From NCBI RefSeq assembly GCF_029227915.1, contig NC_079875.1, positions 15,679,001-15,743,000 on the forward strand: a DNA stretch of 64,000 nt. The letters run 5' to 3'. The position numbers were made by a program, and so were the translations under genes. The stretch's first letter is position 1, and each line of letters opens with the position of its first letter. Source of the stretch: Hydractinia symbiolongicarpus (Eukaryota > Cnidaria > Hydrozoa > Anthoathecata > Hydractiniidae). Below the pieces are notes generated by a model. The model saw only the letters and a list, made by a program, of their open reading frames with translations. It ran no database searches and was not told the origin of the DNA. This document shows, piece by piece, positions 12,901 to 22,929 of the stretch.

Positions 12901-15900
12901 TATTTTAAAATGAAAAGAACTTAGGTGAGACACTCTAGTGGGATTGTAACTAGAAAGCAGAACAGGCCACTTTTTTAAACATTTTTAAACCATTTGTTTA
13001 TAAAGATTTCTGTAAAATCTTGTTTCTTTGCCATATTTTTTGTTTTCTTTTCTTCATACATTGATTGACATCTTTACTTTTGCTGTACAAAACTAAAACA
13101 TTCCTATTTGCTTTAAACAAGAAAACAGTTGCTTTATGTTAAAAGCAGGTAAAAAATAAATCGACTCGTGTAACATTAGCCCTATACATTATTTATTTGT
13201 TAAACATTAAACATTTTATGGCACACCCATCCTTATCCCTTTTCCTTGGAACAAACATAAATAACTATAAATGTAGGGTAAATTTTGATCTAACACAATC
13301 TTGATATTATTATCAAGTATTTTAAATTAAGCAGATGCAACTGAAGTACAATGACTTACCTTTTGTGGCCGCCTTTATATTCTGTACAAGTCACAGGTAA
13401 TTTCTATAAAAGAATATTTACATCTTTATTACAGTGTGTAGATAAATATCCAAAAAATATTCTCTATGTCAATACACGCTCACTCTAATCTGCAATTATT
13501 TTAACAAACTACAACAATTAGGCTGAAGAGCACAAGATCACTGGAGTGTTAGTCCAGTCAAACTTCAAACAAATTGCCAGAAAAGTTATGGTAAAGCCTG
13601 TTTTGTGACCATAATGCAGCCTTTCTTAACATTGGCAAGGGTAAATCCGTAAAGGGTAAAAACGTGTTCACAAACCTGTTAGGAGGATGGTCTTTCATAC
13701 AGCATTTTTTGGCAGAAAAAATTATGGAAACACAATATGGTTTGAAATAGACATGCAAGACTGATACACCAGCATTGAGTAAATCGCAATGTAGAAAGTT
13801 AAAAACCATCAAAACGGAATTGTAAAAGGCGAAAACTTTGCCATAGATTGGAAAAGCATCCCCATAGTTCGTTTTAAAACCATCAAAATAGAATAAAAAA
13901 ATGTCACTGCTGTCTCAAACAGTGGTTTGAATCTACAAATATACAGATTTTCTAGTCAAATCAAAAAAATTAACTTTGCGTTAATTTTTGTGACATCTGT
14001 TAAAATAAGAAAAGAATGCTTAAAAATAGTTTGATGTAATAAATTCATTGTGTTTTTAATTTTTTTTATTTCTTTGGGAAAATACTTCGTTTCAGAATTA
14101 TTTTTGGACTTTGTTTTAATTTTGTTTCTGGATTTGTTTTTAGACAGTTTCCAAATTGTATCTCATTTGTTTCCCAGTCATTTCAACTTTCCAAATCGTT
14201 TCAAATCACTTCACGTTCTTTATATGAAACAATCTGTAAATGATTTAAAAAATAATTGTGAAAAGACGCTTTACTTGTTTCTCAACTTTCAAAGATATTT
14301 TCAAGAAGTATTTCCAAGAGGGAAGGCCAAATTGCTATCAAAGACAACAATGTTCAATACTTTTATTTTCGTCAATACTTAACTCAACAGCTGAGCAGCA
14401 GTTTATTGAACTTGTATAACATACATTAATTATATTAATTTTTTCAGAATTTCCTGGCTTAATTTTTTGAGTTTACAGGTAATGCCTTTAGAAGTTGAAA
14501 TTACCTGAAAGATTTGCAAAAGAAATTCTCAATGACATATTGAGTACATATCTATTTTTCTTGCCGCTTTACCGCAGTTTATGGCTTTTTTTGTGGCACA
14601 TGGCCCTATTACGTAAGACTTACAGCTTTCTTTAAATAAATTTTATTCACTAGAATTAATGACTTCCATAGCAAAAAACAATTAACATGCCTTTGCAACA
14701 ATGTTAAAAAAGTTCTACAAACTCCCAACATCGATCTCTGTTTGAATGATTTTCGTTTTGAAAAATTATTAAATTAAAAAAGATTTATCGAAGAAACAGG
14801 TTGTGAAATCTACTGATCTATAACCTGCCAAACTGAGCTGGATATGATAACTCAAATAAGGATAATATAGAATAAGTCTGTATCCTCATCAACCCTTCTC
14901 CCAGGGGTTTTTATATATAAAAACCTAGCAATCCTGAAAGACAAGATCTCCTAAGATACCCAATGATAAAAAAGTAGCTGATATATAGAAAGGAACTGCT
15001 AAAGCAAATTTAAGCATTTTTGAAAAACACTGCTATAATGCATTGCACGGTACAGTAAGAGACAGAAAATATTGCACGATTAAATTTCTTTTCTTATGAT
15101 ATATTTCCAATATGTAGTGCAAACATTAATGGCACGTGTTTCAAAAGTTAAGATACAAAAATGCGAGATGACTAGTTTCCTTGCATGCACTTTTCAACTG
15201 TGCTGCACTTCTATGAAAAGAGCATTCAAAAGCATACATATAACGTCCCGTGCATGCATGCATTCAACTGCCCTTAATGTTGCTACTCTTATTCTCTTTA
15301 TTCCTATAACAAAAAACAAGGTCTTGAATGCCATAACTCGCCTGAACTTGGCTAAAATTAACTGATAATAAAAGAAGAAATTCACAATATTTGATACCTC
15401 CTTGCCAACATATTATTGTGGACCAAAAAATTAGACTGATGTAAAGTTATTACTAACTTAATCCTAAATTATAAAATTATTTGCACTAACCTTTTGCAGT
15501 TGGCCCTCCGGGTTTTTATTATATTCTTTTATGATGCCCTCTGTTGCTGGATGCAATTTTTCAACAACATTACACTCCCTACAAAGGCTAGAAAAACAAA
15601 AAACACTATAAGTTTGTCAAACATAAAGAAAAACAATTCCTGTGTTAAATGCTATCCAGGCCATTTCATGAGAGGCGTGCGATCGTACGCGCACGCCCCC
15701 ACACACGTGCAGATTTGTTTAGGCGTGCGATTCATCGCACGCGCAAAACATTGCTGTAATTAAAAATTATTGTATTTATAACAAGAACATTTATTAAATA
15801 AACCTTAAAAATAAACAATCATTCTTTTACTGAACTCTAAAAATAAAAAATCATTCTTTTACTGAACTCACAATAGATCGCACAATTTAATTGCTACCAT

Positions 15901-17718
15901 TTACCAGCTAACAGGCTATATTAAGGCTTTGCGAGTTTTATTTTAATGATTTTATAAAAAAAATGCAACAGTATTTTAATCTTTGTAAGGTCGCCTTTTG
16001 AAGAATTTAAAAGAAATTCAGCATTATTTAAGTTAAAATAACTAAAAGATAATATCATTAATAAGAAAAAAAAACTTCTTTAATAACGAAATATTCTTTT
16101 GGATAATAATTTTTATGATTCATCGAAGGTTTATTAAATATTATTATTAGCGGCCGTTCGACTTTCCGTAATTTAATTTAATTTAATATCTGTTTGCCCC
16201 ACAAGTAATAACAAAGTTTAATTAACGAGTCTGCTTACGACTTCTTCGTATTCTGGTTGAAATTCCTTGCCGTACATTGTTGAAATTTGCAATTTGTATG
16301 TTCCTTACGCCAAAACAGCAGCCCCTGTGCGGTGTACAGGGGTAAAGGAAATGTTTTTGTAAAAAATTTTTTTTTGATCGCACGCGCAGAATTTTTGAGG
16401 TGTGTGATCTACCGCACGCATGTTAGGGATCGTCTCAAAATGTTCGTATGTTTTTTTCGTATAATTATACGAACGCTACGAAGTACTTCGTTTCGTGAAA
16501 CAAATGTCATACGAAGTGCTTCGTTTAAAATAAAAAATGTAAACGAAGTTTATACGAACTTTTTTAATATATGATACGAACTTAAACAAAGTTTTTTTAT
16601 CGTACAAAATGAAATGACACGAACTTTGAACAAAGTAAATTGCTATACGATCTTGAAACGAACTTCAAAAGTACCGCCGTAATTGCGCATAATTATTTCA
16701 ATACGAAACCAGAAACAAAACAATTAAACGATTTTTTTTAAAAGACGAAAAGAAATGATACGCACTTTAAACGAAACCAGAAATAAAAAAAGTAAAATAT
16801 CCGTTTTCATGATTTTTAAACGACCTACGGCGATCTTTTGGTTTTATACGATCCCGTTTTCATGATTTTTAAACGATCTACGGCAACCTTTTCGTCTTCT
16901 ACGATCCCGTTTTCATGATTTCTAAACGATCAACGAGGATCTTTCCGTTTTCTACGATCCTGTTTTCATGATTTTTAAACGATATACCGCAATCTCTTAG
17001 CTTTTACGATGCCGTTTTCATGATTTTTAAACGATCTACGGCAATCTTCTCGCTTTCTATGATTCCGTTTTCATGATTTTTAAACGATCTACGACGATCT
17101 TTTTGCTTTCTACGATCCTGTTTTCATGATTTTTAAACGATCTACGGAGATGTTTTTGCTTTCTACGATGCTGTGTAGACGATCCCTAAAGACCTTAGAT
17201 AATAAATCCAATTAAAATAAACAAAGTTCGTATAACGAAACAAACTTTATAATTGTTAAAAAAATTTCAATATAAAACTATAGATAATAGTCCAATTATA
17301 ATAAAAGAACTTCGTATAAGCAATTTTTTATACAAACTTCTTTAAAAATGATACGAACTACATACGAACTTTATTTTAAATGATACGAAAAAGTTCGTAT
17401 TAAAAATAAAATGATACGAAAGATTTAAAAAATCGATACGAAGTTTTTATACAAATTATACGAACTACGTACGAACATTTTGAGACGGTCCCTTAATAGT
17501 ATTATAGCTATAAGATAGTGACAAGAGTTTTATACCAGAAAAATAGATAGTCTAAAGATGAACCTGTTTTTATTTGCCACTTTAGAACTATAAGTATTTT
17601 AGATTTGTTTATATATTAAACCAAATTAGATTAATTTGTACCTTGATCCAACCGGATTATAATTTTGGCAGTCTTCATAAATTTCCAGTCCCCATTGAAA
17701 AAATGAAACTGATTTTTT
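950..17718 (-). CDS. TRPM: TRPM-family cation channel, N-terminal cytoplasmic region (partial, 11 exons)
   Basis: Eleven exons splice in one frame (526 codons): 17642-17718, 15491-15587, 13360-13403, 12656-12785, 11398-11565, 10375-10714, 9486-9545, 7401-7735, 4557-4641, 2204-2310, 950-1084. All have GT-AG borders and matching phases. They encode the TRPM homology region: YVRVGDFTDP and VPNLVVSITGGATDF, then WIITGGTDTGVMKFVG, then IQIVIEGGPNTIKQVL with MPVVVVKGSGRAADILSYAY (the LSDAT/SLOG nucleotide-binding fold), then DKDFDEAVLLALMRV-like and LELAMSWNRADIAKKYLF helical repeats, and an ankyrin-like ALSGGKHEFVKLLLDNGFDI block. TRPM proteins are tetrameric plasma-membrane cation channels. The pore, coiled coil and any enzyme domain would lie left of base 1, so the subtype cannot be assigned. 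The start codon was not found; 17718 is only the most 5' certain exon, and a possible earlier exon is at 20105-20169. Introns carry LINE fragments and MITEs. Confidence 0.93.
1085..2203. other. TRPM intron, nothing recognised
   Basis: The sequence between two TRPM exons is AT-rich. One short open frame at 1867-2049 on the plus strand has no recognisable domain and I regard it as chance. No repeat structure stands out. Confidence 0.6.
3044..3075. repeat. Near-perfect hairpin in TRPM intron
   Basis: GAATTTCTGCGCC is followed by a 4-base spacer and its near-complement GGCGTAAGAAATTC. This gives a stem of about 13 bp with one bulge. A related GGAAATTCTTAGAGCC motif, next to a GCCC/GGGC mini-hairpin, occurs near 3820-3850. 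The two may be ends of one element of about 0.8 kb. Confidence 0.45.
3235..3600. repeat. Imperfect ~125-bp tandem repeat, about three copies
   Basis: The motifs TTGGCACAGTTAAC, AAAGTATGCTGAA, ATGATG, AAAATTTTGATTT, GTCACCTAAATG and AGGCCAAAATT recur in the same order starting near 3302, 3426 and 3556. Periods are roughly 125-130 bp. It lies in a TRPM intron and does not encode protein. Confidence 0.7.
4677..5456. mobile_element. TA-flanked terminal-inverted-repeat element (~780 bp, non-autonomous)
   Basis: The left end reads CAGCCCTTAAAATTA and the right end is its exact reverse complement (TAATTTTAAGGGCTG). TA sits immediately outside both ends (4675-4676 and 5457-5458), as in Tc1/mariner-type insertions. 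Further inside, GCTGGCAA/TTGCTGAC motifs extend the inverted symmetry imperfectly. No transposase ORF is present. Its interior (about 4940-5225) is homologous to 24972-25215, so this is a repeat family in this genome. Confidence 0.75.
5700..6900 (-). pseudogene. Degenerate LINE reverse-transcriptase relic
   Basis: Minus-strand fragments line up in the order expected of a non-LTR element. Near 6720-6830 there is PNQFWKTVKEVLLMNPRPR followed by NQPTMLIIDGKPF (the linker before the RT). Near 6170-6300 there is YLVDHIRRAMNTGQLTD and TISHVTIVDKLPNYGIT (RT motifs 1-2). At 5803-6003 there is EYADDTVNYCS, NQLARNFEAFAHW and VFGTAKRL (RT catalytic YADD and downstream). Many stops and indels separate them. 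It differs in sequence from the LINE at 59.7 kb. It sits in a TRPM intron. Confidence 0.8.
7736..15490. other. TRPM introns without recognised elements
   Basis: The introns 7736-9485, 9546-10374, 10715-11397, 11566-12655, 12786-13359 and 13404-15490 were read on both strands. They are AT-rich. Small open frames such as 14050-14382 (plus, Phe/Leu-rich) and 13558-13812 (minus) show no domain and no repeat signature that I recognise. I see no RNA gene in them. Confidence 0.55.
15665..15760. repeat. GTGCGATC/GCACGC repeat cluster
   Basis: GCGTGCGATCGTACGCGC and GTGCGATTCATCGCACGCGC are short near-palindromes in the first TRPM intron. Related GATCGCACGC-type palindromes recur near 16376-16420, 18770 and 20225-20300. 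This suggests a small dispersed repeat family. Function unknown. Confidence 0.5.
16426..17492. mobile_element. PIF/Harbinger-like foldback element (1.07 kb) with minisatellite core
   Basis: The left end GGGATCGTCTCAAAATGTTC and the right end (reverse complement GGGACCGTCTCAAAATGTTC) form an inverted repeat of at least 20 bp with one mismatch. A 3-bp TTA duplication flanks it at 16423-16425 and 17493-17495. GGG-start ends with a TWA target duplication are typical of PIF/Harbinger elements. There is no transposase, so it is non-autonomous. The interior is full of CGTATAA/TTATACG palindromes and the array at 16802-17171. A second internal terminus, GTAGACGATCCC followed by TAA near 17175-17190, hints at nesting. 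Confidence 0.8.
16802..17171. repeat. 53-bp minisatellite, seven copies
   Basis: The unit begins CGTTTTCATGATTTTTAAAC and continues with GATCTACGGCGATC, a TTTTCGCTTTC-like stretch and TACGATCC. Unit starts are at 16802, 16855, 16908, 16961, 17013, 17066 and 17119, so the period is 53 bp (one unit of 52). Copies differ at several positions, so the array is old. It is the core of the foldback element around it. Confidence 0.9.
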
Positions 17719-20429
17719 CTAAAAAAACAAAAAAATAAGACAAAATAAGAACTAGTACAATAGATAGCTTGCTTTCTGCAAAAAACAAGTTAATTTTATA
17801 TTAAAGAGCTTGAAAAGTTGTCTAGGAATTTGTGTATACTTTTGGAAATTCATGATTTTTTCTTAAGATTTCAGACTTAAGTTCCACTAATTATACGTTG
17901 ATCTAGCATTGAGTAAGGTGTTATATTTAACAGTTTTGGGAAACATGAAAGGCTAAAATATTTTTTGACCATTCAGTTTTGAACATTTTAAATAAATTAT
18001 TATTCAGTTTCAAAAATTATGCTCAATAACAACAATTGCATTTTTTTAAACTGGTTGATGACAAAGCTTTGAAGCGATATGACTTGAGAACCAATAAGAA
18101 TTGCTTGAAAAGATAAAAAAATTCCCAAATAATTTTCAACCTTCCATATGAACTTAACTTGTTTTTTTTTGCAGGAGGTATAGTAGTTTTGCAGGAGATC
18201 CATAGTATATATATCAGAGTTATTAAACTACTGCTGGTAAGACATCACTCCTTTTATATTTTTGAGCACCTAAAAATGTAAAACTACATGTTTTTGAATT
18301 AATCAGAGAATTGGTTGACAATTATTACACAAAATCTTGAACACTAAGGATGAAAAAGATATATAAAACAGGCCTTCCATTTTTTAGCAATTTTAATTTT
18401 GGGATTTTAGGGAGTTTTTAAGGCTAAATTTCAGAAAGATATTAGAATATTCATATTAAATTTTAGGACTTTTAAAGTTAAAAATCAATTAATTCAAAGT
18501 ACCAGTGCAATGTTGTTTTGTTTTTTTAAACTTTCAGAGTTTCCTTCCTCATGCGGTTACTTTCGTTCCTCATGCACATGAAAAAGAAGCTTGTCAATAT
18601 GCTTCCACCTATATCAAGCAGGGCTCAAATTAAAGACCAGGAAAATAACATTTTAGGGTGCCTGGACGTTAAGCCAGGCAAAACGATGAAAATCATAATG
18701 GTGGAAACAGAGTTTTAATGCAAAAAAAGTACAGTCTGATCGCAAAGTACGATGTACTTAGCATTGCACAATCGTGCGATCAAGCGGCACAATAGCTACT
18801 GGAAACAGAAATATACGCTTAACCACAAAATGGCGTCGATTCAAGCAAACTCAGTGGTTGAAGTCATAGAATTAAATTATAAACTGTAGTTATAGATTTC
18901 CGGAGAACGCATTGAAACTCATTAAAATTGTCTAAAAATCACTATATTTTTTTCAAGAATCCACCAACGACGCCATTCGTTAATATCAAAAAGATTTCTT
19001 GTGAAGTCTAAGCATCTACACGTTCTTTTATAAAATATGTCATAAAAACACGAGCCTCATAATTTGCCAAAAAAGTAAGATCAAAATAGGAACAGGCTTG
19101 ACTCAAATCATGTCGGTTTTCAAAACTAAGAACAACCCAAATCTGAGTTTTATAACCTAGAGATAACTGTAATTTTTTGTAATTTTTTTTCACACGTAAA
19201 ATGCGTTAAATACTCTAAGAAACACCCAGTCTCTAGTAAATGCCTGTATCCAATAAACTTTCTCCAATAAACGCTTTCTGTCAAAAACAGGGTTTTTTTT
19301 CTTCGTAAGCAATTTTGATGCGTTGAATTTCTAATGGAAATATAGGTACTGTAATTTTTTCTGACTTTCTAGTAAACCCGCTTTTTTAAAATGGGTTGAA
19401 AAAAATTATTGTGCAACTCCAATAGCATGTGGGATTGCCGTAATTCTTATTGAGTTTGTCTTTCTACATTTCTACAGCCGAAATACAACCTCGTTCTCAG
19501 TACCTACTGGGAACGACGTTGGCCGATTTATACAACCATGTCCTTTATATTAAGAACAAAAAAAAAAAAAAAAGAACAAATCAGACTAAAAAAGGTTAAA
19601 AAAAAAAGAACAGAAAACGTCAGGGCATATCTTACTTATAAAAAACATATATTCGTTAAAAACTTAGAATGTTCTTAGAATGTCGTAATTGAAAAAAATA
19701 TATACATACCTTAATAAAAGTAAGGCATAGTTTAACAGAAAATTTTTTACACTTATGATACGACGTGTATCAAAAAAACAGACATCATAGTGATACTACT
19801 GGGAATTGAAACAGGAGTACAAGATATGTCACAGTACTTTTTACTGTTCAAGTGGGCTTACTTTTATGTCAACAATTTTAGTAAAACACGATATTAAGAA
19901 GAAATGTGATTACAAGGAGATCTAATTTTTGATTAATTAAGATAGTTAATCATTGCAATGTTATCACAGGAAATTGTCTGAAAATGAAGAGTTAGGACGA
20001 ATAAAACAAAATCATGACATGTAATGGTATGCTTATTTAACAGTTCCATCATTATTTTAAATTATAAGTATCTAGTTTTGGTAACATTTTAGTTGAAACT
20101 TTACCTTGCCTCCCCTTAAAAAGACATGTATTTGTTTCCAGGGGCTGTCCTGTTTTTGTATGTTTGGTCCTTAGAATCAACCAACCACTGACATCAAACA
20201 CATAATTACGTAGGCTTGGACAGGAATGGCGTAAGATCGCACGCACCAGCCTTTGCCCACCCATTTTTGTTTTTGCTGTGGGTGTGATCGCACACCTAGA
20301 AAGTATTTTAGTGTGTTCTTAAAAGGTGGGACGATTTTATCAGTGAACCCCAAACACTGGGTGTGCAAAAGCATTTAAAAATATAAAACAAAATAAGCAC
20401 GTTTCTGTAGCTACATCTCCCCTATTATA
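17719..20429. other. Region upstream of TRPM; no confident gene
   Basis: This stretch should contain the 5' exons and promoter of TRPM, but I cannot place them with confidence. A candidate exon is 20105-20169 (minus). It also holds a short MITE-like hairpin at 19490-19524 (CCTCGTTCTCAG facing CTGGGAACGACG), poly-purine runs near 19558-19610 and several GATCGCAC-type palindromes. Short open frames at 18000-18203 and 19008-19193 (minus) are not recognisable. Confidence 0.5.
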
Positions 20430-21903
20430 CAGTACAGTCTGAATGTAATCTACCGTGGACGCGAAACTTGCATGAATAGTTACATAGAACAATAACATTG
20501 CGATAGCTTTTGTTTTTTTAAGAAAATAATTGCCTCGCTGATAAACAATGACCCTACGCGATTGATCTTGCAACCTATTGTTTAATCAAAATAGGTTGCA
20601 AGATCAATTTTAGCAATCTATTTTGCACGAACTCTTTTGAAAATTTTAATTGCAGTGATTAAATATAAAAGTTTAGATTGCATTTTAAAAGTTTAAAAAC
20701 GAAAAGCGGCGATAGAAATGTTTTTTTAAATCGCATTTTAAAAGTTTAAAAACGAAAAGCGGTGATAGAAATGTTTTTTTTTAAATCGCATTTTAAAAGT
20801 TTAAAAACGAAAAGCGGCGATAGAAATGTTTTTTAAGATCGCATTATAAAAGTTTAAAAACGAAAAACGGCGATAGAAATGTTTTTTTAAATCGCATTTT
20901 AAACGTTCAAAAACGAAAAGCGGCGATAGAAATGTTTTTTAAGATCGCATTTTGAAAGTTTCAAAACAAAGAGCGGCGATAGAAATATTTTTTTAAATCG
21001 CATTTTAAAAGTTTAAAAACGAAAAGCGGCGATAGAAATGTTTATTAAGATCGCACTATAAAAGTTTAAAAACGAAAAAGGGCGATAGAAATGTTTTTTT
21101 AAATCGCATTTTAAAAGTTTAAAAACGAAAAGCGGCGATAGAAATGTTTTTTAAGATTGCATTTTAAAAGTTTAAAAACGAAAAGCGGCGATAGAAATGT
21201 TTTTTAAGATCGCATTTTAAAAGTTTATAAATGAAAAGCGGCGATAGAAAGGATTTTATAGATCGCATTTTAAAAGTTTAAAAAAAAAGAACGGCAATAG
21301 AAATGTTTTTTAGATTGCATTTTAAAAGTTTAAAAACGAAAAGCGGCGATAGAAATGTTTTTATCTGTTTCAATAAAAAAGTATGCGGAAGGATTATTTT
21401 ACGTTGTTTGTTAAGAAGGAAATGTTTTCATCGAGAAATGTAGATATTGTATTTATTTCAGAATATACACCATTTGTTTTAAAAAATAAAGCTGCAGTTG
21501 TATTCTTTTAATAAAAAAATGCACAAGTCATTTAATAGTTGTGAACAATGCTTCTCATATGTTTTTTAAATTAAACGCGCCCGAATCTTTTTAAGTAATT
21601 AAATCAACAATACATTTTCGCGCAATGTATTATAAACCTTTGCGTAAGATTTTTATTATTTAATTACTTCACGCTAATACTTAAGGGAATAGCTTATCAA
21701 TACATTTACACAATGCATGTCGCTATTACAAGAAATATAATTGCTCCGATATTTCTTTGTGAGTGCATTGTTTTTTAACACGCAAATATAAACTCGCAAA
21801 ACCCTTAAGGGATTCAATTATAACAAAAGACAAACGACTGCCGTCCTCCACGCAAAGGTGTGATATTAGTGTGTACGCGGTAGATTACATTCAGACTGTA
21901 CTG
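20430..21903. mobile_element. Tc1/mariner-like terminal-inverted-repeat element (1.47 kb) carrying a minisatellite
   Basis: Both ends read CAGTACAGTCTGAATGTAAT inward and remain identical for about 26 bp before diverging. TA lies directly outside each end (20428-20429 and 21904-21905). CAGT-start ends plus TA duplication fit Tc1/mariner. There is no transposase ORF. About half of the interior is a 53-bp tandem array (20680-21362). Confidence 0.82.
20680..21362. repeat. 53-bp minisatellite, about 13 copies
   Basis: The unit runs GCATTTTAAAAGTTTAAAAA, then CGAAAAGCGGCGATAGAAAT, then GTTTTTTTAAATC. Copies start near 20680, 20733, 20788 and 20841, and continue to the end at the same spacing. Variation is mostly in T-run length and single substitutions. 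It is embedded in the TA-flanked element. Confidence 0.92.
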
Positions 21904-22929
21904 TAACTTCAAAGATTTAAAATCGAAACATGCAAAATAACGAGATAATTCAAATATAATCTCTTTTTTTTAATCAACCTTAATTCGGCATCTACTTCGT
22001 TTTGCTTTCATCTGCCATGTGCCATTATGGAAGTTTCGTAATCATGATCACACTTACCAGATGTAATAAACTTGTCGTCAGGCACCGTTAAAAACAAAGT
22101 AAGGCTGCACATTTTAATAAGCCAATTAAATCGCAAAAAAACTTAAAACACATAAAACAAAATAAGTTTTTAAGTTTGTATTATTAATATTATTTGTAAA
22201 GTCATCACAAGCGCATAGGAAAAATATTCATTCATTTATCCTTTCGTTTTTAAAATAGTTTGAATAAAAATAACACTTGTAGCATTAAGAAAAAATCAAT
22301 TAAATGGGACCTGCTGTGGTTTCGAATTGTTTTGACAAATGAAAAAAAGTTTTTCCTTTACCTACAACACTCCATGATCTCAAAAAAATTATTTAATTCA
22401 TTTTATTATGAAACATCTCTGAGTGAAAGCATTTGAACTGGTAATAGAATGTTGGTCGCTTGTTAAGAACCGCATGGCTGGATTTCTTGTGTAAGACCTG
22501 GTTACCAACAATGAAGGGGCCAGGCAATTGAGATTCATTTCTACATAGTTCTTTTAAGTAAGGGATCATCTCTACGATCGTTTCACATTTTATACAAATT
22601 GAAACGATTATGATCGTTTCGTGATTGTATCATCATTTTTTAAATCGTTTCAGATTGTTTCATGAAACAAAATTTAAAATTACGAAACAATTATGAAATG
22701 ATTTAAAATAAAATAAAAGTTGTGAGTTATAAATGAAACGAATTGGAATCGAATGGAAAACGATTTAGCAACAAAGTTCCGAAACGATTAAGAATCAACT
22801 TCTGAAACGATTCAGAAACAGCTCCTGAAACGAATTCGGAAACAAATTATAAAACGATTTTTGTTTCTCTTTGAAGCTTAACTAATGAAACAATTAAAAC
22901 GGAATAAAAATCGATTCTTAAAAATTAAA

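Noticed and set aside
14050-14382. 110-codon plus-strand frame in a TRPM intron
   Set aside because: Low-complexity Phe/Leu/Asp repeats from T-rich sequence; no domain and antisense to a well-supported intron.
20690-21360. Possible CRISPR-like array because of regular spacing
   Set aside because: The units are directly contiguous at 53 bp with no unique spacers, inside a eukaryotic transposon; this is a minisatellite.
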